Origin: Tritrichomonas foetus
Lineage: Eukaryota > Parabasalia > Tritrichomonadida > Tritrichomonadidae
Assembly (NCBI GenBank): GCA_001839685.1
Contig: MLAK01000894.1
Coordinates: forward strand, 10,017 to 50,284
Direction: 5' to 3'
Length of the DNA stretch: 40,268 nt
Positions within the stretch are counted from its first letter, which is position 1. Every line of letters starts with the position of its first letter. A model generated the notes under the pieces. The model had not been told where the DNA came from. It saw nothing but the letters and a program-made list of their open reading frames with translations, and ran no database searches. Positions 9,047 to 20,043 of the stretch are shown here, piece by piece. The translations under genes were made by a program, and so were the position numbers.

Positions 9047-10225
9047 ATGAATTTACGAAATGATTTTCAGATATCATTTCTTTTTGTTTTAACAATAATG
9101 TCTTTTTCAGTAGATGTAAGTTATCCTATAAATGTTTTTCAATTACCACCAAAGTCAATGACTGATAATCTTTTTATAGATTCAATTAAAAAATGCTTAA
9201 ACAATCAAATAAATAAGTCATATCTTCCAACAAATACTGCAGATGCAGAGCAGCACTTTTCAGAATTGAATAAAGAATTTTCAAAATATTTTGATTTAAA
9301 GAGACCACCATACAATACATGTAGTGGACCTTTTTTAGAAAATGAATTTATCAAAAGGTATAAAAACAAACCTCTATCTTACTTTTCACCTTTCATTCCT
9401 TTGTTTGTTCCGTGGTTTACAATCTGGAAAGTATCTGAACATACTTACTCAAAAATCACAGATATTATTTTATCGAAATTAAAACCAGATTATTTATATT
9501 TTGTTTTAAGTGAATCAGATTTTGGTTTCACAGGACACGATATGAGAAAACTAGATAAAACATTTCCTAACATTTTTGTCTTTAGTGCATCTGGAATGGG
9601 CCATGTAGCTATTCCATGGCTTCAATGCAATTACAAACCTCCCTCTAAAAATCATAATATTAAATTAAATATTAATTTAAATGATTTGAATGATCAAACT
9701 AATAATTATCAATTGAATAAGAATATATTTAACAAAGAATATTTTCTATCATTTTGTGGGAATCCAAGATCAAGTGGTGAAAGAAAAGAAACACTTCAAA
9801 TGACACGATCACTGTTAGGACCACTTTTTTTTGAATACCGCGATGATAATTGGGAAGAAATTGTACATAAATCACTTTTTGTGTTATCGCCTCGTGGTAT
9901 TGCCGTAGCAACTTATCGTACTTTTGAAGTGATTCAAATGGAAGCAATTCCTGTCATTTTTACTGATCATGTACATTGGCTTCCTTATTTTCCAAAACTG
10001 AATTGGAGTAAGTTTTCTATTTTAACAAATGTTCATGAATTTCCAAGAACATCTTTAAGACTGCGATTTATGAGACCTTTCGATATTGCAGAAATGAAAA
10101 ATGAACTTCATAGGGTAAACAAAGAGTTTTTCCAATGGAATGGATTTTTTAAGCAACTTGATGACTTCTTTAGCGGAAAAGAACATTATTTTTCATGTTC
10201 AAAAGCTTTCCTTACGCACCCATAA
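9047..10225 (+). CDS. Exostosin-family (GT47-like) glycosyltransferase, type II membrane protein
   Basis: A 392-aa protein with a hydrophobic N-terminal segment (about 9-22) that can act as a signal anchor. It is followed by a catalytic region resembling the exostosin/GT47 domain. The recognisable C-terminal block is SLFVLSPRGIAVATYRTFEV, then IQMEAIPVIFTDHVHWLPY, matching the family pattern of Pro-Arg-Gly, an Arg-x-Phe-Glu step and a Gly/Ala-Ile-Pro-Val-Ile strand. Upstream, YFLSFCGNPRSSGERK fits the preceding strand and loop. Such enzymes transfer sugars from nucleotide sugars in the ER or Golgi lumen; donor and acceptor cannot be inferred. Start is the ATG at 9047, which keeps the anchor. 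It converges with the PARP gene. Confidence 0.8.
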   Translation: MNLRNDFQISFLFVLTIMSFSVDVSYPINVFQLPPKSMTDNLFIDSIKKCLNNQINKSYLPTNTADAEQHFSELNKEFSKYFDLKRPPYNTCSGPFLENEFIKRYKNKPLSYFSPFIPLFVPWFTIWKVSEHTYSKITDIILSKLKPDYLYFVLSESDFGFTGHDMRKLDKTFPNIFVFSASGMGHVAIPWLQCNYKPPSKNHNIKLNINLNDLNDQTNNYQLNKNIFNKEYFLSFCGNPRSSGERKETLQMTRSLLGPLFFEYRDDNWEEIVHKSLFVLSPRGIAVATYRTFEVIQMEAIPVIFTDHVHWLPYFPKLNWSKFSILTNVHEFPRTSLRLRFMRPFDIAEMKNELHRVNKEFFQWNGFFKQLDDFFSGKEHYFSCSKAFLTHP

Positions 10226-10579
10226 GGAATTTTATAATTCAAAATTATCTCAATTAAATTTTGTGTTTATTCTAATTCACTATCATTCATTATGTTTATA
10301 TGTCAATATCTATTTCAATAAAAAATGCAACGATTTCATCCCAACTCAAAGAAAGAACTAATACATTATTCATGGAGCAATTGGCCTATTCAATTGATTA
10401 ATGATTTACTTTACAAAAAAGATATATAAACACAAGAAAAGTAGATGTTGATAATAATTAGAAAACACAGTAATATTCTATTTATGTAAAACCCTGTTCC
10501 AACACTTTTCTAAATGATTATTAATTCTATCTAGAAAAAGCTTGAATTTAGCTTATATATATACATATAGAAAATCATT
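10226..10579. other. Short convergent intergenic region
   Basis: Contains only the 3' flanks of the exostosin gene and of the minus-strand PARP gene. AT-rich, with no further gene or repeat visible. Confidence 0.6.
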
Positions 10580-12256
10580 TCATTTCTTTTGCATTTCGGC
10601 ATGATAGTTCAAAACATCCTTCAAAGTTGGAACATTTACAGGTGGATCATTGATGACATCAGCAGAATAGTTTCCATTTACTAACAAGAATCTTACAATG
10701 CATGCTTCTTCTCTTGTCAGTGTGTGAGCCCATCCATGATCCTTTAATTCAGGAACTTTAGAAATTTCACAAAGAGCCAAAATTTGAAGATTTGGTCCAA
10801 GTTTTGATTCTTTATATTTATTTTGTGAAGAATGGGCATATCCTTGTGATGTATTAGAATTTCTGGCAAAATAGATTCCAGAGCCGAGAGCTGCACCATT
10901 TGCTTGCATATCAGTGCCAGATGCATTTTTGAGCCCATTTCGGAGAATCGAGTGCCAATTTACAGCAGATGATCCATGGAAAAGGTACAATGTACTGTAT
11001 TTTTGCTTCAATTTATTGAACTCTTGTTCAGCCTGAGGAGTTGAAATTAATGAAAGATACTGATGAGCAGTCCCAAACTGGGAAAAGCGGAATTTCGAGT
11101 TTAAATGAAGCATATGTGATCTATTTGAAAGAAGAACCCAACGAAGTAATTCAAAAGCTTTCGGCTTAATTAATTTAATGAGTTCAGTGTCATCAGCACA
11201 TTTGGCAAGAACAGACATTGGATTTAAAGTCGCTGCAATTGTTCTCAATTCGTCATCAGAATAATTTGGTGGTCTAGGTGTGAAATACTTGGTTCCTATT
11301 GCGCTTGAAAAAATAGAAAAAATTAAATCTGCAGCCATTGGATCTCTCTGAATTTCTTGTGTTATACTAGTTCCTACTCCGATTTGTGTGAATTGAAATG
11401 TGCATAATTGATTATCACAAATTGATGGTTTTAGTCCAGGTGCAAGTTCGCGTCTACAAATGCAGCAATGATCCTGTAAATCTAAGAAACATTCAGCTAT
11501 TTCTAGGACTAAATAAAGTAATTGACAGTTTCCATAATCGATTTCAATATCCATCGAATTGTTAGGAAGCTCCCCTGTCTTTAAAAATTGAGTGGCGGTT
11601 GAAATATTATTTCCACAAAGTACGAGCGCGTTTTCTGCGCGAGATTGTTCAAAACCTTGTTTCATTAAATCGTTAACTTTTCTGGAATCTGCTTGGCCAG
11701 ATGGAGTGAGCAAATAAGCCATCGAACGATAGTGTTTACGTGGCTTGTAATTATCTGAAAAGAACATTTCACAGGCATCTTGAACGAGGGCTGAGCCGAC
11801 ATATTTTTCTTTCTGTGTTGGATGTTCAACTTTCAAAAAGGACGGTTTTCGATTCCATTCATAACGCGAATTCAATTCGATAGTAATTTCCAATAAATTT
11901 TCGTGTCCGAGAAAGCCATAAACTGCCTGGAGTGAAAGAGGAAGGAAATTCCGAGGTAAATCGAGATGAATTGTCGTGTAATTAACGAGAGATGCTGGAC
12001 AATTATACATGTATGCGTTATACGTATTAATAATCGACTGTAGTTGTTGAATCGGAATCGGATCGAATTGCTGACTTTCTGTTAACTCAAAATCGCCATC
12101 GTCGTCGTCATCATTATCTAAAATGAATTCTTGGGATTCGCCATTGTCGAAATTATCATCTTCATAAATTTCTCCATCATCAATGTTTTCTTCACCTTCA
12201 TAATTATCATCTTCTTGAGCTTCTTCATCGTCTTGGTAGTTTTCTTCGGCAGACAT
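10580..12256 (-). CDS. PARP6/8-like mono-ADP-ribosyltransferase with UBA-like domain
   Basis: A 558-aa protein. Residues 1-65 are very acidic and probably disordered. A UBA-like segment is at about 191-230 (LMKQGFEQSRAENALVLCGN, then NISTATQFLKTG). A Cys cluster, CCIC then SICDNQLC (264-285), matches the Cys-rich stretch of metazoan PARP6/8. Next comes LLRWVLLSNRSHML (370-383), another PARP6/8 signature. The catalytic domain has FHGSSAVNWHSILRNGL (426-442), GSGIYFA (459-465) and LQILALCEI (490-498). His427 and Tyr462 hold the NAD-binding H-Y positions, and the clade predicts mono-ADP-ribosylation. The ATG at 12254-12256 is preferred over an upstream non-ATG frame because a TCATTTT initiator-like site lies about 15 bases before it. 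The gene is divergent from the WD40 gene. Confidence 0.88.
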   Translation of the reverse strand: MSAEENYQDDEEAQEDDNYEGEENIDDGEIYEDDNFDNGESQEFILDNDDDDDGDFELTESQQFDPIPIQQLQSIINTYNAYMYNCPASLVNYTTIHLDLPRNFLPLSLQAVYGFLGHENLLEITIELNSRYEWNRKPSFLKVEHPTQKEKYVGSALVQDACEMFFSDNYKPRKHYRSMAYLLTPSGQADSRKVNDLMKQGFEQSRAENALVLCGNNISTATQFLKTGELPNNSMDIEIDYGNCQLLYLVLEIAECFLDLQDHCCICRRELAPGLKPSICDNQLCTFQFTQIGVGTSITQEIQRDPMAADLIFSIFSSAIGTKYFTPRPPNYSDDELRTIAATLNPMSVLAKCADDTELIKLIKPKAFELLRWVLLSNRSHMLHLNSKFRFSQFGTAHQYLSLISTPQAEQEFNKLKQKYSTLYLFHGSSAVNWHSILRNGLKNASGTDMQANGAALGSGIYFARNSNTSQGYAHSSQNKYKESKLGPNLQILALCEISKVPELKDHGWAHTLTREEACIVRFLLVNGNYSADVINDPPVNVPTLKDVLNYHAEMQKK

Positions 12257-12807
12257 TTCGAGAAACAAAAAATGACGATTATAAATCATTCAAAAGTTCA
12301 GGGGAGGGAAGACGATTAAAAATCATTGAAAGATTTTTTGCTCAAAATGGAAACCACAAAAGGAGAATTCAAATTTCGAACATGAATTATTGTTGTTGAA
12401 CTTAAGCTTAGATTTAAATTAACTTGGAAATTCACGTAGAGTTGACAAATGCTCATCCAAATTATTATTCTTAATTCGCGAATTTTTTTATTATTGTTGT
12501 TGTAAAGATATGAATGTACCAAACTATTGATAATGACGTAATTTATTCGTAAAATTAACGATACAATTCACATCTTAAGAACTTTTGATTGATTCATGAA
12601 TGAGATAAAAATAAATCAAAAAATGGGTCGAGTTTCATCATTTAGAGCGATATAAGGACGTTTTGCCTGTGTTTAATGGTTTGCTTGTCACGAGATTGAA
12701 ATGATTTTTCCATATTTCCTCAAATATAAACGTATGTTTTTTATTTTGTGAAGATTTCTGAACTTTACAAATTTATCACGTTTTCAAAGTTTGATTCTCA
12801 AACGAAT
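12257..12807. promoter_or_regulatory. Divergent promoter region between PARP and WD40 genes
   Basis: A 551-bp region between two divergent starts. On the minus strand TCATTTT (about 12270-12275) precedes the PARP ATG. On the plus strand TCTCAAACGAAT leads into the WD40 ATG at 12808. A 68-codon minus-strand frame (12316-12522) is Asn/Ile/Ser-rich and unconvincing. No other features. Confidence 0.45.
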
Positions 12808-15800
12808 ATGACCCTCGATAATGTGCGGCAGATAAACTTCGGAATATCAAAAGCACATTCTTACGATTTCGGAACAGCCACAGCCAACACTGTATTCAAA
12901 ATTAACAGTCGGGAAGAAATAATTACCACGTCGAGAGAAATTATTCGAGTTGATAGCGGCGTCATCGTTAATAGGGCACCACATAAATCTTACACAGGCG
13001 TGTATTGTCCAACATATGATGCCTTAATTACGGTTACAGCAGTCAGACCAGTATTTAGCGTATTTTTATTAAATTACAATATTAAAGAGCCAGTCACCAC
13101 AGATATTCCGTTGGATCAAATTGGTATTTATCATATCTTATTTGACGATCGAAATGGAATTATTGTTACTTTCGGAAATGGAATCAAAACATGGTATTTT
13201 GATTGTTTACCACGAAAATCACGAACAGTTATTATGGACAATTATGCCAATATTAGGCCGCGTGCCACTTTTGCTCCATATTATACGGCTTTTATGATGA
13301 TTGTTCCATGTCTTGATACATTCAATAAAATGATTATTGTTCCGACAAGTGACGGTCTAATTAGTTATGATTATGATGGTAATTTTCTTCAATCACCATT
13401 ACAACATAATAATCATTGGTTTACAATGTTTACGATTAATCCATACAACAAGAAAATGTTAACATCAGATAGAGATGAAGCTAAAGAATCAAAGGCTGAA
13501 AGAGCAGCAGCTTTCAAAAAGCCAATTATCGCTCAAGGTGTTCAGTACTGGCGTAAAAACGGAACATTGACAAAAGAAATTCCTTTTACAAATAATTCTT
13601 TATTTGCAGCTTATTTTATTAATGAAGAATTTGTTGTTGCTGTTGATTCTGCTTTTTATGTTCATATAATTGATGTAAAAACAATGAAATTCTTTTCCTG
13701 TATAAAAATTGAGTATCGGCCGAATCATATTTATTTCCAAAATGATGAACGAGATCTTCGATTAGTTATTTGCTCGGTTTCTAGTGTTCATTATTATAAT
13801 ATTTGCATACCATGGAAACTATGGAAGCGAACTCAAATTCCACCAACTAATATTTTGCGATGTCCGAAACTTGAGCAAGCTGCAAGAATTGCTGTTCAAT
13901 TTGTTGATTCGTCTGTCAGACTTTTTACTCCGTATGCTTCATTGTTAACTCTTTGTCATTCAGCAAATCCATCTACACCGACTTGTGTTGTTGTTGATCG
14001 AGGGGTTCCGGGTAGAGAAGACCGGGATCAAGTTTTCGTTGTTTTAGAAAATGGGCAAGTTGAAATTTATAGTACGAATGAATGTCCATGTTTACCATCA
14101 ACTAAAATGGATTTGAAAGCATACTCGTGCTGTATTACTGATATTTTGGGGCATTTATCTGTTTGTTTTGGTACAAGAATTGGTGATATTATGATTTATG
14201 ATTATAAAACATTAACTTATATTAAAAGATTACGTGTTTGTCAAGGTGTTATTGTACACATGTTTCCTCATCCAGCTAGTAAAACTTTACTTGTTTTGAT
14301 TGATTACATGATGTATCGAATTTCTCTTGAAGATGGAAAACTACTCGAAGAATATAGGCAAAATTCTAGTAGTGTTGCAGCTTTATACAATGATTTACTG
14401 ATTGTTGGATATGAAAATGGATCTTTCCTGATTGAAAGAATATATGATGATCAAGGAATTGATATTCTTCATAAATCCCCACATCCTCAACACCAAGGGA
14501 AAGTTGTTGGACTTTCAAAAGGAAGTGAATATTTTGTATCTGCTGGTTATGATGGATCTGTCCTCATTTGGAATTATGATGCTGAAGTTTTGGTAATGCT
14601 TTCTTTCCCACTTCATCTCTTTTCTGTTGGTGTTCACAATGGCCTTCGCGGTCTTTTATTAGGAACTGATAATGAAATCATGTTTATTGATGGGAAACTA
14701 TTATTTGATGTAGTTGATCCTGAAGATATTCCATTTGATAATTATGATCGAAGAGCTGACTACATGCTAGATTTCTTCGTTCGATATAAAGAAGGACTCA
14801 CAGAAGAAGAAGAGTTGCGTGGTGTTTCAAAAGATATCAAAACCAAAGTACAAGGGAAGAAATATAAAGCTGATCCTGCACCTAGAAGGAAGCAAAGTCA
14901 ATATGCAGCAATGATTGCCAAAATGAAAGAAGAAAAAGAGAAAAAGGAACAAGAAGAAGCTAAACGTAAAGAAGAAGAAGAAGAAGCTGAAAAGAAAAAG
15001 AAAGCACTCGCTGAAGAAGAAGAAGAGAAAGCCGAAAGAGATAAACAAAAAGCTAATATTGAAGAAGAGGAAGAAGATGCATTTGATGAAGGTGACGAAA
15101 ATCGTAAATCTCCGAAAAATAAAGAAGAAGAATTGGAATACTTCGAAGAAGAACCAGAAAATAAAAATACACCCGAAAATGTCGATGAAAACGTCGAAGA
15201 ACAAAAAGAAGCTAAACCCAAAAAAGTACCCAATATCGTATCAGGAAAAGAAACAGTTGTTGTACCAAATAGTTTCGACGTAAGTCCAAAATTTACTGAA
15301 GAAGAAATTGAACTAAAAAAGAAAGAACTTGAAGCACAAGAAGAAGAAGAGAGAAAGAAGAAAGAAAAGGCAGAAAAGAAAAGAAAGAAGAAAGAAGAAG
15401 AAGAAAAGAAAAAGAAAGAAGCAGAAGAAATGGAAGCTAGAAAAAGAGAGGAAAGGAAGAATCAAAGAAAGAAAGGAAAAGATGCCGAAAGCTCAGGCGA
15501 TGATAGTGACGTTGAAGATAATGATTCTGATAACGGAAATTCTACAACTAAATCAAAGAAGCCAATTAAACCACCACCAAATCGACCTTCAATACAACAA
15601 ATTCGTCAACAAAGAGAAAATCAGAAGCCGAAAATTAAAAGAGAAGGAAGTAGCGCTTCACTCTCTGATGAAGAATTTGATAAAATCGTAATTCGAAAAC
15701 CAAATCCACGAAATAAAAATGAAAGACCACCAAGAAGAAACAAAAATGATCCAAATTATAATCCAAATTCAAAATTAGCTTCTCAACTCATTGATGGTGT

Positions 15801-17627
15801 TATTCTTGAAGAGGCAGGCGAAGGAAAAGCTGCTCATGGTAAAGGAAAGAACAAGGGTGGAAAAGGAAAGGGTGGAAAAAGTAATTTTACTTCCAATTCA
15901 AGAAATCTTGGTCCAAATGACAAAGGACAAATTGGTGAAATTCACGGAAGTAAAACTATTTATGGTGATGGTGTAAATGGTGATAGAACTTATGTTCCTG
16001 GCGCTTCTGGAAATGGCAACGATGGTAAATATAGGGATAGTGCAGGCCAAGGTGTGGTCTTTAGAAATGGTCCACAAGGTGAAGGTTATTATGATGAAAA
16101 TGGAAACTTCTTAGGGAAAGTTGGTCCAAATGGCGAATGGCTTGGTGATGGTCCAGATCCACGAATTGGCCAAATTGGTAAAAATGGCGCAGTATTTAGA
16201 GATGGACCACAAGGTGTAGGATTCTATGATGCAAATGGAAACTTTTTAGGGAAAGTTGGTCCAAATGGCGAATGGCTTGGTGATGGTCCAGATCCACGAN
16301 NNNNNNNNNNNNNNNNNNNNNNNNNNNNNNNNNNNNNNNNNNNNNNNNNNNNNNNNNNNNNNNNNNNNNNNNNNNNNNNNNNNNNNNNNNNNNNNNNNNN
16401 NNNNNNNNNNNNNNNNNNNNNNNNNNNNNNNNNNNNNNNNNNNNNNNNNNNNNNNNNNNNNNNNNNNNNNNNNNNNNNNNNNNNNNNNNNNNNNNNNNNN
16501 NNNNNNNNNNNNNNNNNNNNNNNNNNNNNNNNNNNNNNNNNNNNNNNNNNNNNNNNNNNNNNNNNNNNTTAGGGAAAGTTGGTCCAAATGGCGAATGGCT
16601 TGGTGATGGTCCAGATCCACGACTCAATGAAAATGGATGTTATGGAAACAATCCGTATAGTATTGATCGTGCAACATCACCTTTAGCTGATGTTGATGAT
16701 AATCTCATTGAATCTACAAAGAAAGCCAAGAAAGTAAAAAAGCCAACAGGTGGTTCAAACAGGCTTTCTTCATCACCCAACATTGGTCAAAAAGGATCAT
16801 TCCAAGATGGAGTTGATGGAAGAGTTTCATCTCAAACAATTAATCCAAAAAAGCCTCATTTTAAGATCCCTTCATACAAAAAGAGATGTTCAACACCCAA
16901 TGGAACACAACTTTATAGACTTCATCATATCATTCATGTCCATATTAAAGTTAATCGAGAATTCCCACCTGACATTGACATTCGACGCACTAGAAATCCA
17001 CCATGTCTTGTTTATTCGCCTGAATATTTATCACTTGCCTTAGGTGACCAATGTGACGAAACGACATGGCAAAAATTCAAACGAATGTGTTGTTTCCAAG
17101 GTGTGAACGATTTTGAGTTTGAAAGTTATACACGAAAGAAACATTTTGTCCTTCAGAATTCTCAAAAAATTCATTCACCGCCTCCAAAACCAACTAATAT
17201 ACCTGTTATTGAGCTTTACCAAACTGATTATGATCCACTGAATTTTACAACAAATGAACCTCAATTTACTGGCTGTTCATCAGCTCGTTCAGACTATTTT
17301 ACAAGTGCTCGTAATTCTGTTAGACCAAATACATCAGCTACTTTAAGAAGTAATGAAATCATTCCTCCACTTCAATTTGGTCAAACTAATTACGAGCAAG
17401 ATTTTGATCGAGCTCCTTGTTCATCTGCACGAAGTACTCGATCAACAGCATCAAAACAACATTGGGAAAGACCCCTTTCTTGTTTCCCATGGTTAGATGA
17501 TGAAATGTTGAGGCCATCGTCCGCAAGAAGAGTTCAAACACCAGTTCGAATTGTAAATCCAACTGGAAAAAGCAAACAAATTTATAGAAATTTAGTTTCA
17601 ATCTTTAAGAAGGTTCAGCGAATTTGA
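12808..17627 (+). CDS. Large WD40-repeat protein with charged coiled coil and Gly-rich tandem repeats (interrupted by assembly gap)
   Basis: The start is the ATG at 12808; upstream the frame reaches only a GTG. Before the gap the frame gives 1,164 codons. Residues 1 to about 640 form a beta-propeller region with a clear WD repeat, YFVSAGYDGSVLIWNYD, near the end. Next comes a long Lys/Glu-rich coiled coil or single alpha helix (about 690-920), then a basic Pro/Asn-rich linker and Gly-rich 45-residue repeats. After the gap (16300-16568) the repeat resumes and the frame continues without stops to a TGA at 17625. The tail has a folded-looking segment (IIHVHIKVNREFPPDIDI ... MCCFQGVNDFEF) and a Ser/Arg-rich end. 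The two halves are in different frames because the gap length is not compatible, so the true protein is unresolved. Similar layouts occur in cytoskeletal and ciliary WD proteins; function not assigned. Confidence 0.75.
16032..16621 (+). repeat. 135-bp tandem repeat coding a 45-aa Gly-rich unit
   Basis: The segment starting TTAGGGAAAGTTGGTCCAAA recurs at 16111 and 16246, exactly 135 bp apart, and again at 16569 after the gap. Each unit codes GKVGPNGEWLGDGPDPRIGQ, then IGKNGAVFRDGPQGVGFYD, then ANGNFL. The copies are nearly identical, which explains why the assembly failed here. Confidence 0.9.
16300..16568. other. Assembly gap (269 N)
   Basis: A run of 269 undetermined bases inside the 135-bp tandem repeat. 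The repeat phase before and after (16246 and 16569, 323 bases apart) is not a multiple of 135 or of 3, so the gap length is an estimate rather than the real size. Confidence 0.99.
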
Positions 17628-17804
17628 AATTTATGATTTTTCTTTCGATCTTCTTTTCGATAATGAAATGTATTTATGTTATTTTGTTAGAATTTGTTAT
17701 TTTGTTATGTATTATAATAAAATGTAAGAAAATGTTAACTTTCTCTCTCTTTTATGAAATTTGACTATTTACTTGGTCGACCAAAATCACTTTTGGTTTT
17801 TTTG

Positions 17805-19418
17805 ATGAGCGATTATCCAAGCATCCAGACATTTCTTGAACTACAAGAAAAATTAATTCATTTAAGCTCATCAGAGGAACTGTTTGATATTGTACAATTT
17901 ATTAATAGGGAAAATATTTTTCAAGAATTTGAATCATCCATAGAATTAATATTCAGCATTCGATCAATATTTAATGCTAATTTATTATCTAAAGATTACT
18001 TGAGAGAATTATTAATTCAACTAACCGATCAACTTGCATATTTCTTCAAAAATAATCCAGGAATTTGGAATTTGTTTGATTTTAAAATTGACAAATATTT
18101 TATTCTTCAACTTTTAGAACTTAATAATGATTTTATTAAACTTCCAAAGACTATAAAAGACGGACGTAAATACTTTTCTCCAGAAATTGGTTTTAATTTT
18201 CATAATATGAAGAATAAAGAATTTCAAACACCTGATGAATTTTTCGTCAATCGAAAAAATGGTGAAAATTTAAATGAATTAAGTCAAGCGATAAGAAAAG
18301 ATGATATGAATTTGTTTACGCATCTTATTTCCCAAACTAGCCTAAAAATAAATGCGTCCAGTATTCCACCAGCTTTATTTGAAAGGTTTTCTTTTATTCA
18401 AACAGATGTTAGTTTAGTTGAATATGCAGCATTTTTTTCATCAATTCAAATATTCAAATATCTTATTTTAAATGATGCACAATTCAATAATGAACTTACT
18501 AAATATGCAATTGCAGGAGGAAATAATGAGATCATTCATATATGTGAAGATAAAAGCTTATCTTTTAAAAAATCAATTAATATTGCAATTCAACAATGGA
18601 AAAATGAATTAGTTGAATATTTACTTCAAGAATATTCCTTTAATGAAGAAAGTTTTACAATTGCATTGAAATCATATAATTATCAAATAGTGAAAAAGAT
18701 TATTGATGAAACTGATGAATCTCAAATTTCTAATTTAATTCAAAAAACTATCATTCATGGTCATTTATCTATTCTAAATTATTTAATTAGTCTTGGTTTT
18801 ATAAATAAAATCAAAGATGAACTATTCCTTATGATAATAAATCATAAAATTAAAATGTTTGAAGAAACTTTATATACACTTGAGGATTTGGATTTCATTA
18901 ATGATATTAATCCAAAATATAATATGAGATTAGTTGATTATTCATTAAATAAAGATATTCGATGTTTTGAAATTCTTTGTTCTTTTGAACAAGTTGATAT
19001 GAATGAAAAATTAGAAACTCAGGAAGATGCACCAATATTAAAAATAGCAAAAGCAGGCAGATTTGATTTATTTGAACTTCTTGCTTCTGATGAAAATATT
19101 GACATAAATCTTGAAAATAAATTTGGAGAAACAGTTCTTCATATCGCATGTCAAAAAGGTAATATTGATGCTGTTAAAATGATCGTATCTTTAGATTGTA
19201 TCATGATTGATCGAAAAACAAATGATGGGAAAACCCCACTTCATTATGCTGTTGAAGCGAATAACATTGAAATTGTGAAATTTTTAGTAAATGAATGCGG
19301 AGCAGAAAAATCATATAAAGATAATAAAGGTGTTGATGTTTATATTTCAACGAACTCCATGCGATATTGCAAAACATTCTTATCATATGGAAATTGTTCG
19401 ATTTTTATCTCCACATGA
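17805..19418 (+). CDS. DUF3447/ankyrin-repeat protein, frameshifted near its 3' end
   Basis: The protein has an N-terminal helical region, then a DUF3447-type block, ending in canonical ankyrin repeats. The block includes VSLVEYAAFFSSIQIFKYLI and ELTKYAIAGGNNEIIHICED. The repeats are NKFGETVLHIACQKGNIDAV and NDGKTPLHYAVEANNIEIVK. DUF3447-ankyrin proteins are a large family in trichomonads, generally of unknown partner. Two ATGs are possible: 17754 and 17805. The latter (MSDYPSIQTFLELQ) looks like the natural start and follows a TCACTTTT initiator-like site. After about 19340 the frame degenerates and stops at 19416, while another frame continues the next ankyrin repeat. The gene is therefore either disrupted or carries a sequencing error. 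Confidence 0.75.
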   Translation: MSDYPSIQTFLELQEKLIHLSSSEELFDIVQFINRENIFQEFESSIELIFSIRSIFNANLLSKDYLRELLIQLTDQLAYFFKNNPGIWNLFDFKIDKYFILQLLELNNDFIKLPKTIKDGRKYFSPEIGFNFHNMKNKEFQTPDEFFVNRKNGENLNELSQAIRKDDMNLFTHLISQTSLKINASSIPPALFERFSFIQTDVSLVEYAAFFSSIQIFKYLILNDAQFNNELTKYAIAGGNNEIIHICEDKSLSFKKSINIAIQQWKNELVEYLLQEYSFNEESFTIALKSYNYQIVKKIIDETDESQISNLIQKTIIHGHLSILNYLISLGFINKIKDELFLMIINHKIKMFEETLYTLEDLDFINDINPKYNMRLVDYSLNKDIRCFEILCSFEQVDMNEKLETQEDAPILKIAKAGRFDLFELLASDENIDINLENKFGETVLHIACQKGNIDAVKMIVSLDCIMIDRKTNDGKTPLHYAVEANNIEIVKFLVNECGAEKSYKDNKGVDVYISTNSMRYCKTFLSYGNCSIFIST

Positions 19419-19497
19419 AAAAATATATGTTCGAAAAGATGCAAGATTTAAATCAAAAGCAGACTATCAGAAAAACATAAAAAAGAAACGACACTAG
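19336..19497 (+). pseudogene. Out-of-frame continuation of the ankyrin gene
   Basis: In the frame offset by +1 from the upstream ankyrin frame, RTPCDIAKHSYHMEIVRFLS reads as a proper ankyrin repeat (TP-x-x-IA ... EIV-x-FL). It is followed by a basic tail, PHEKIYVRKDARFKSKADYQ, ending at a TAG at 19495. The overlap with the upstream frame locates the shift between about 19330 and 19360; one extra A in the ACGAACTCC stretch would explain it. Confidence 0.7.
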
Positions 19498-20043
19498 AAT
19501 CTAATGAAAAATTACATATTAAATATATAAATTGTAGTTTTGAGTAAACATTTGTTGAGAATTGGCCTTATTAATCAATACTAATATGTAATTTGTTAAT
19601 AATTACATAAACATTGAAAATTACTACTCACATCTAGTAAAATAAAAGAGAAAATACAGTCAGTCTAAGTTTTGATGTGAATGCTCAATTCAGATTCATC
19701 AAGAAAAAGTTATTTATCGTATCATACAAAATATTCTACGCCATTCAAATGTGCACATGTAAGAAAGACGATTTTCCAAAAATTTGTTTAAATTTTTTGT
19801 GAAAAAATCTTTGATAGTATTTATCTCAAATAATTAAAATAAAATTTTGCAAAAGCTTAGTAAAATAAGGCTACTGAGGAGTTTAATACGTTCGTTTCAT
19901 CAATTTTTTTTTCTGATGAAATTGAATTTATTCAATTTTCGTAAGTAACGATGAAAAACCAACTTTTTGTGTGTAAATTTAGGAATTCAATAGTTGACGA
20001 TAGCATTCAAAAAAATCCGTTTTGAATTAAAATTGAATTAAAA
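19498..20043. other. Intergenic region upstream of the dynein gene
   Basis: AT-rich, with no gene. One GAAAAAGTT copy lies at 19703-19711, about 330 bases before the dynein ATG, too distant to assign confidently. No tRNA or tandem repeat seen. Confidence 0.5.

Noticed and set aside
12316..12522. 68-codon minus-strand frame in the divergent promoter
   Set aside because: Low-complexity Asn/Ile/Ser composition and position inside the promoter region.
14827..15691. Phe/Ser-rich minus-strand and Lys-rich plus-strand frames
   Set aside because: Shadows of the Lys/Glu-rich coiled coil of the WD40 gene.
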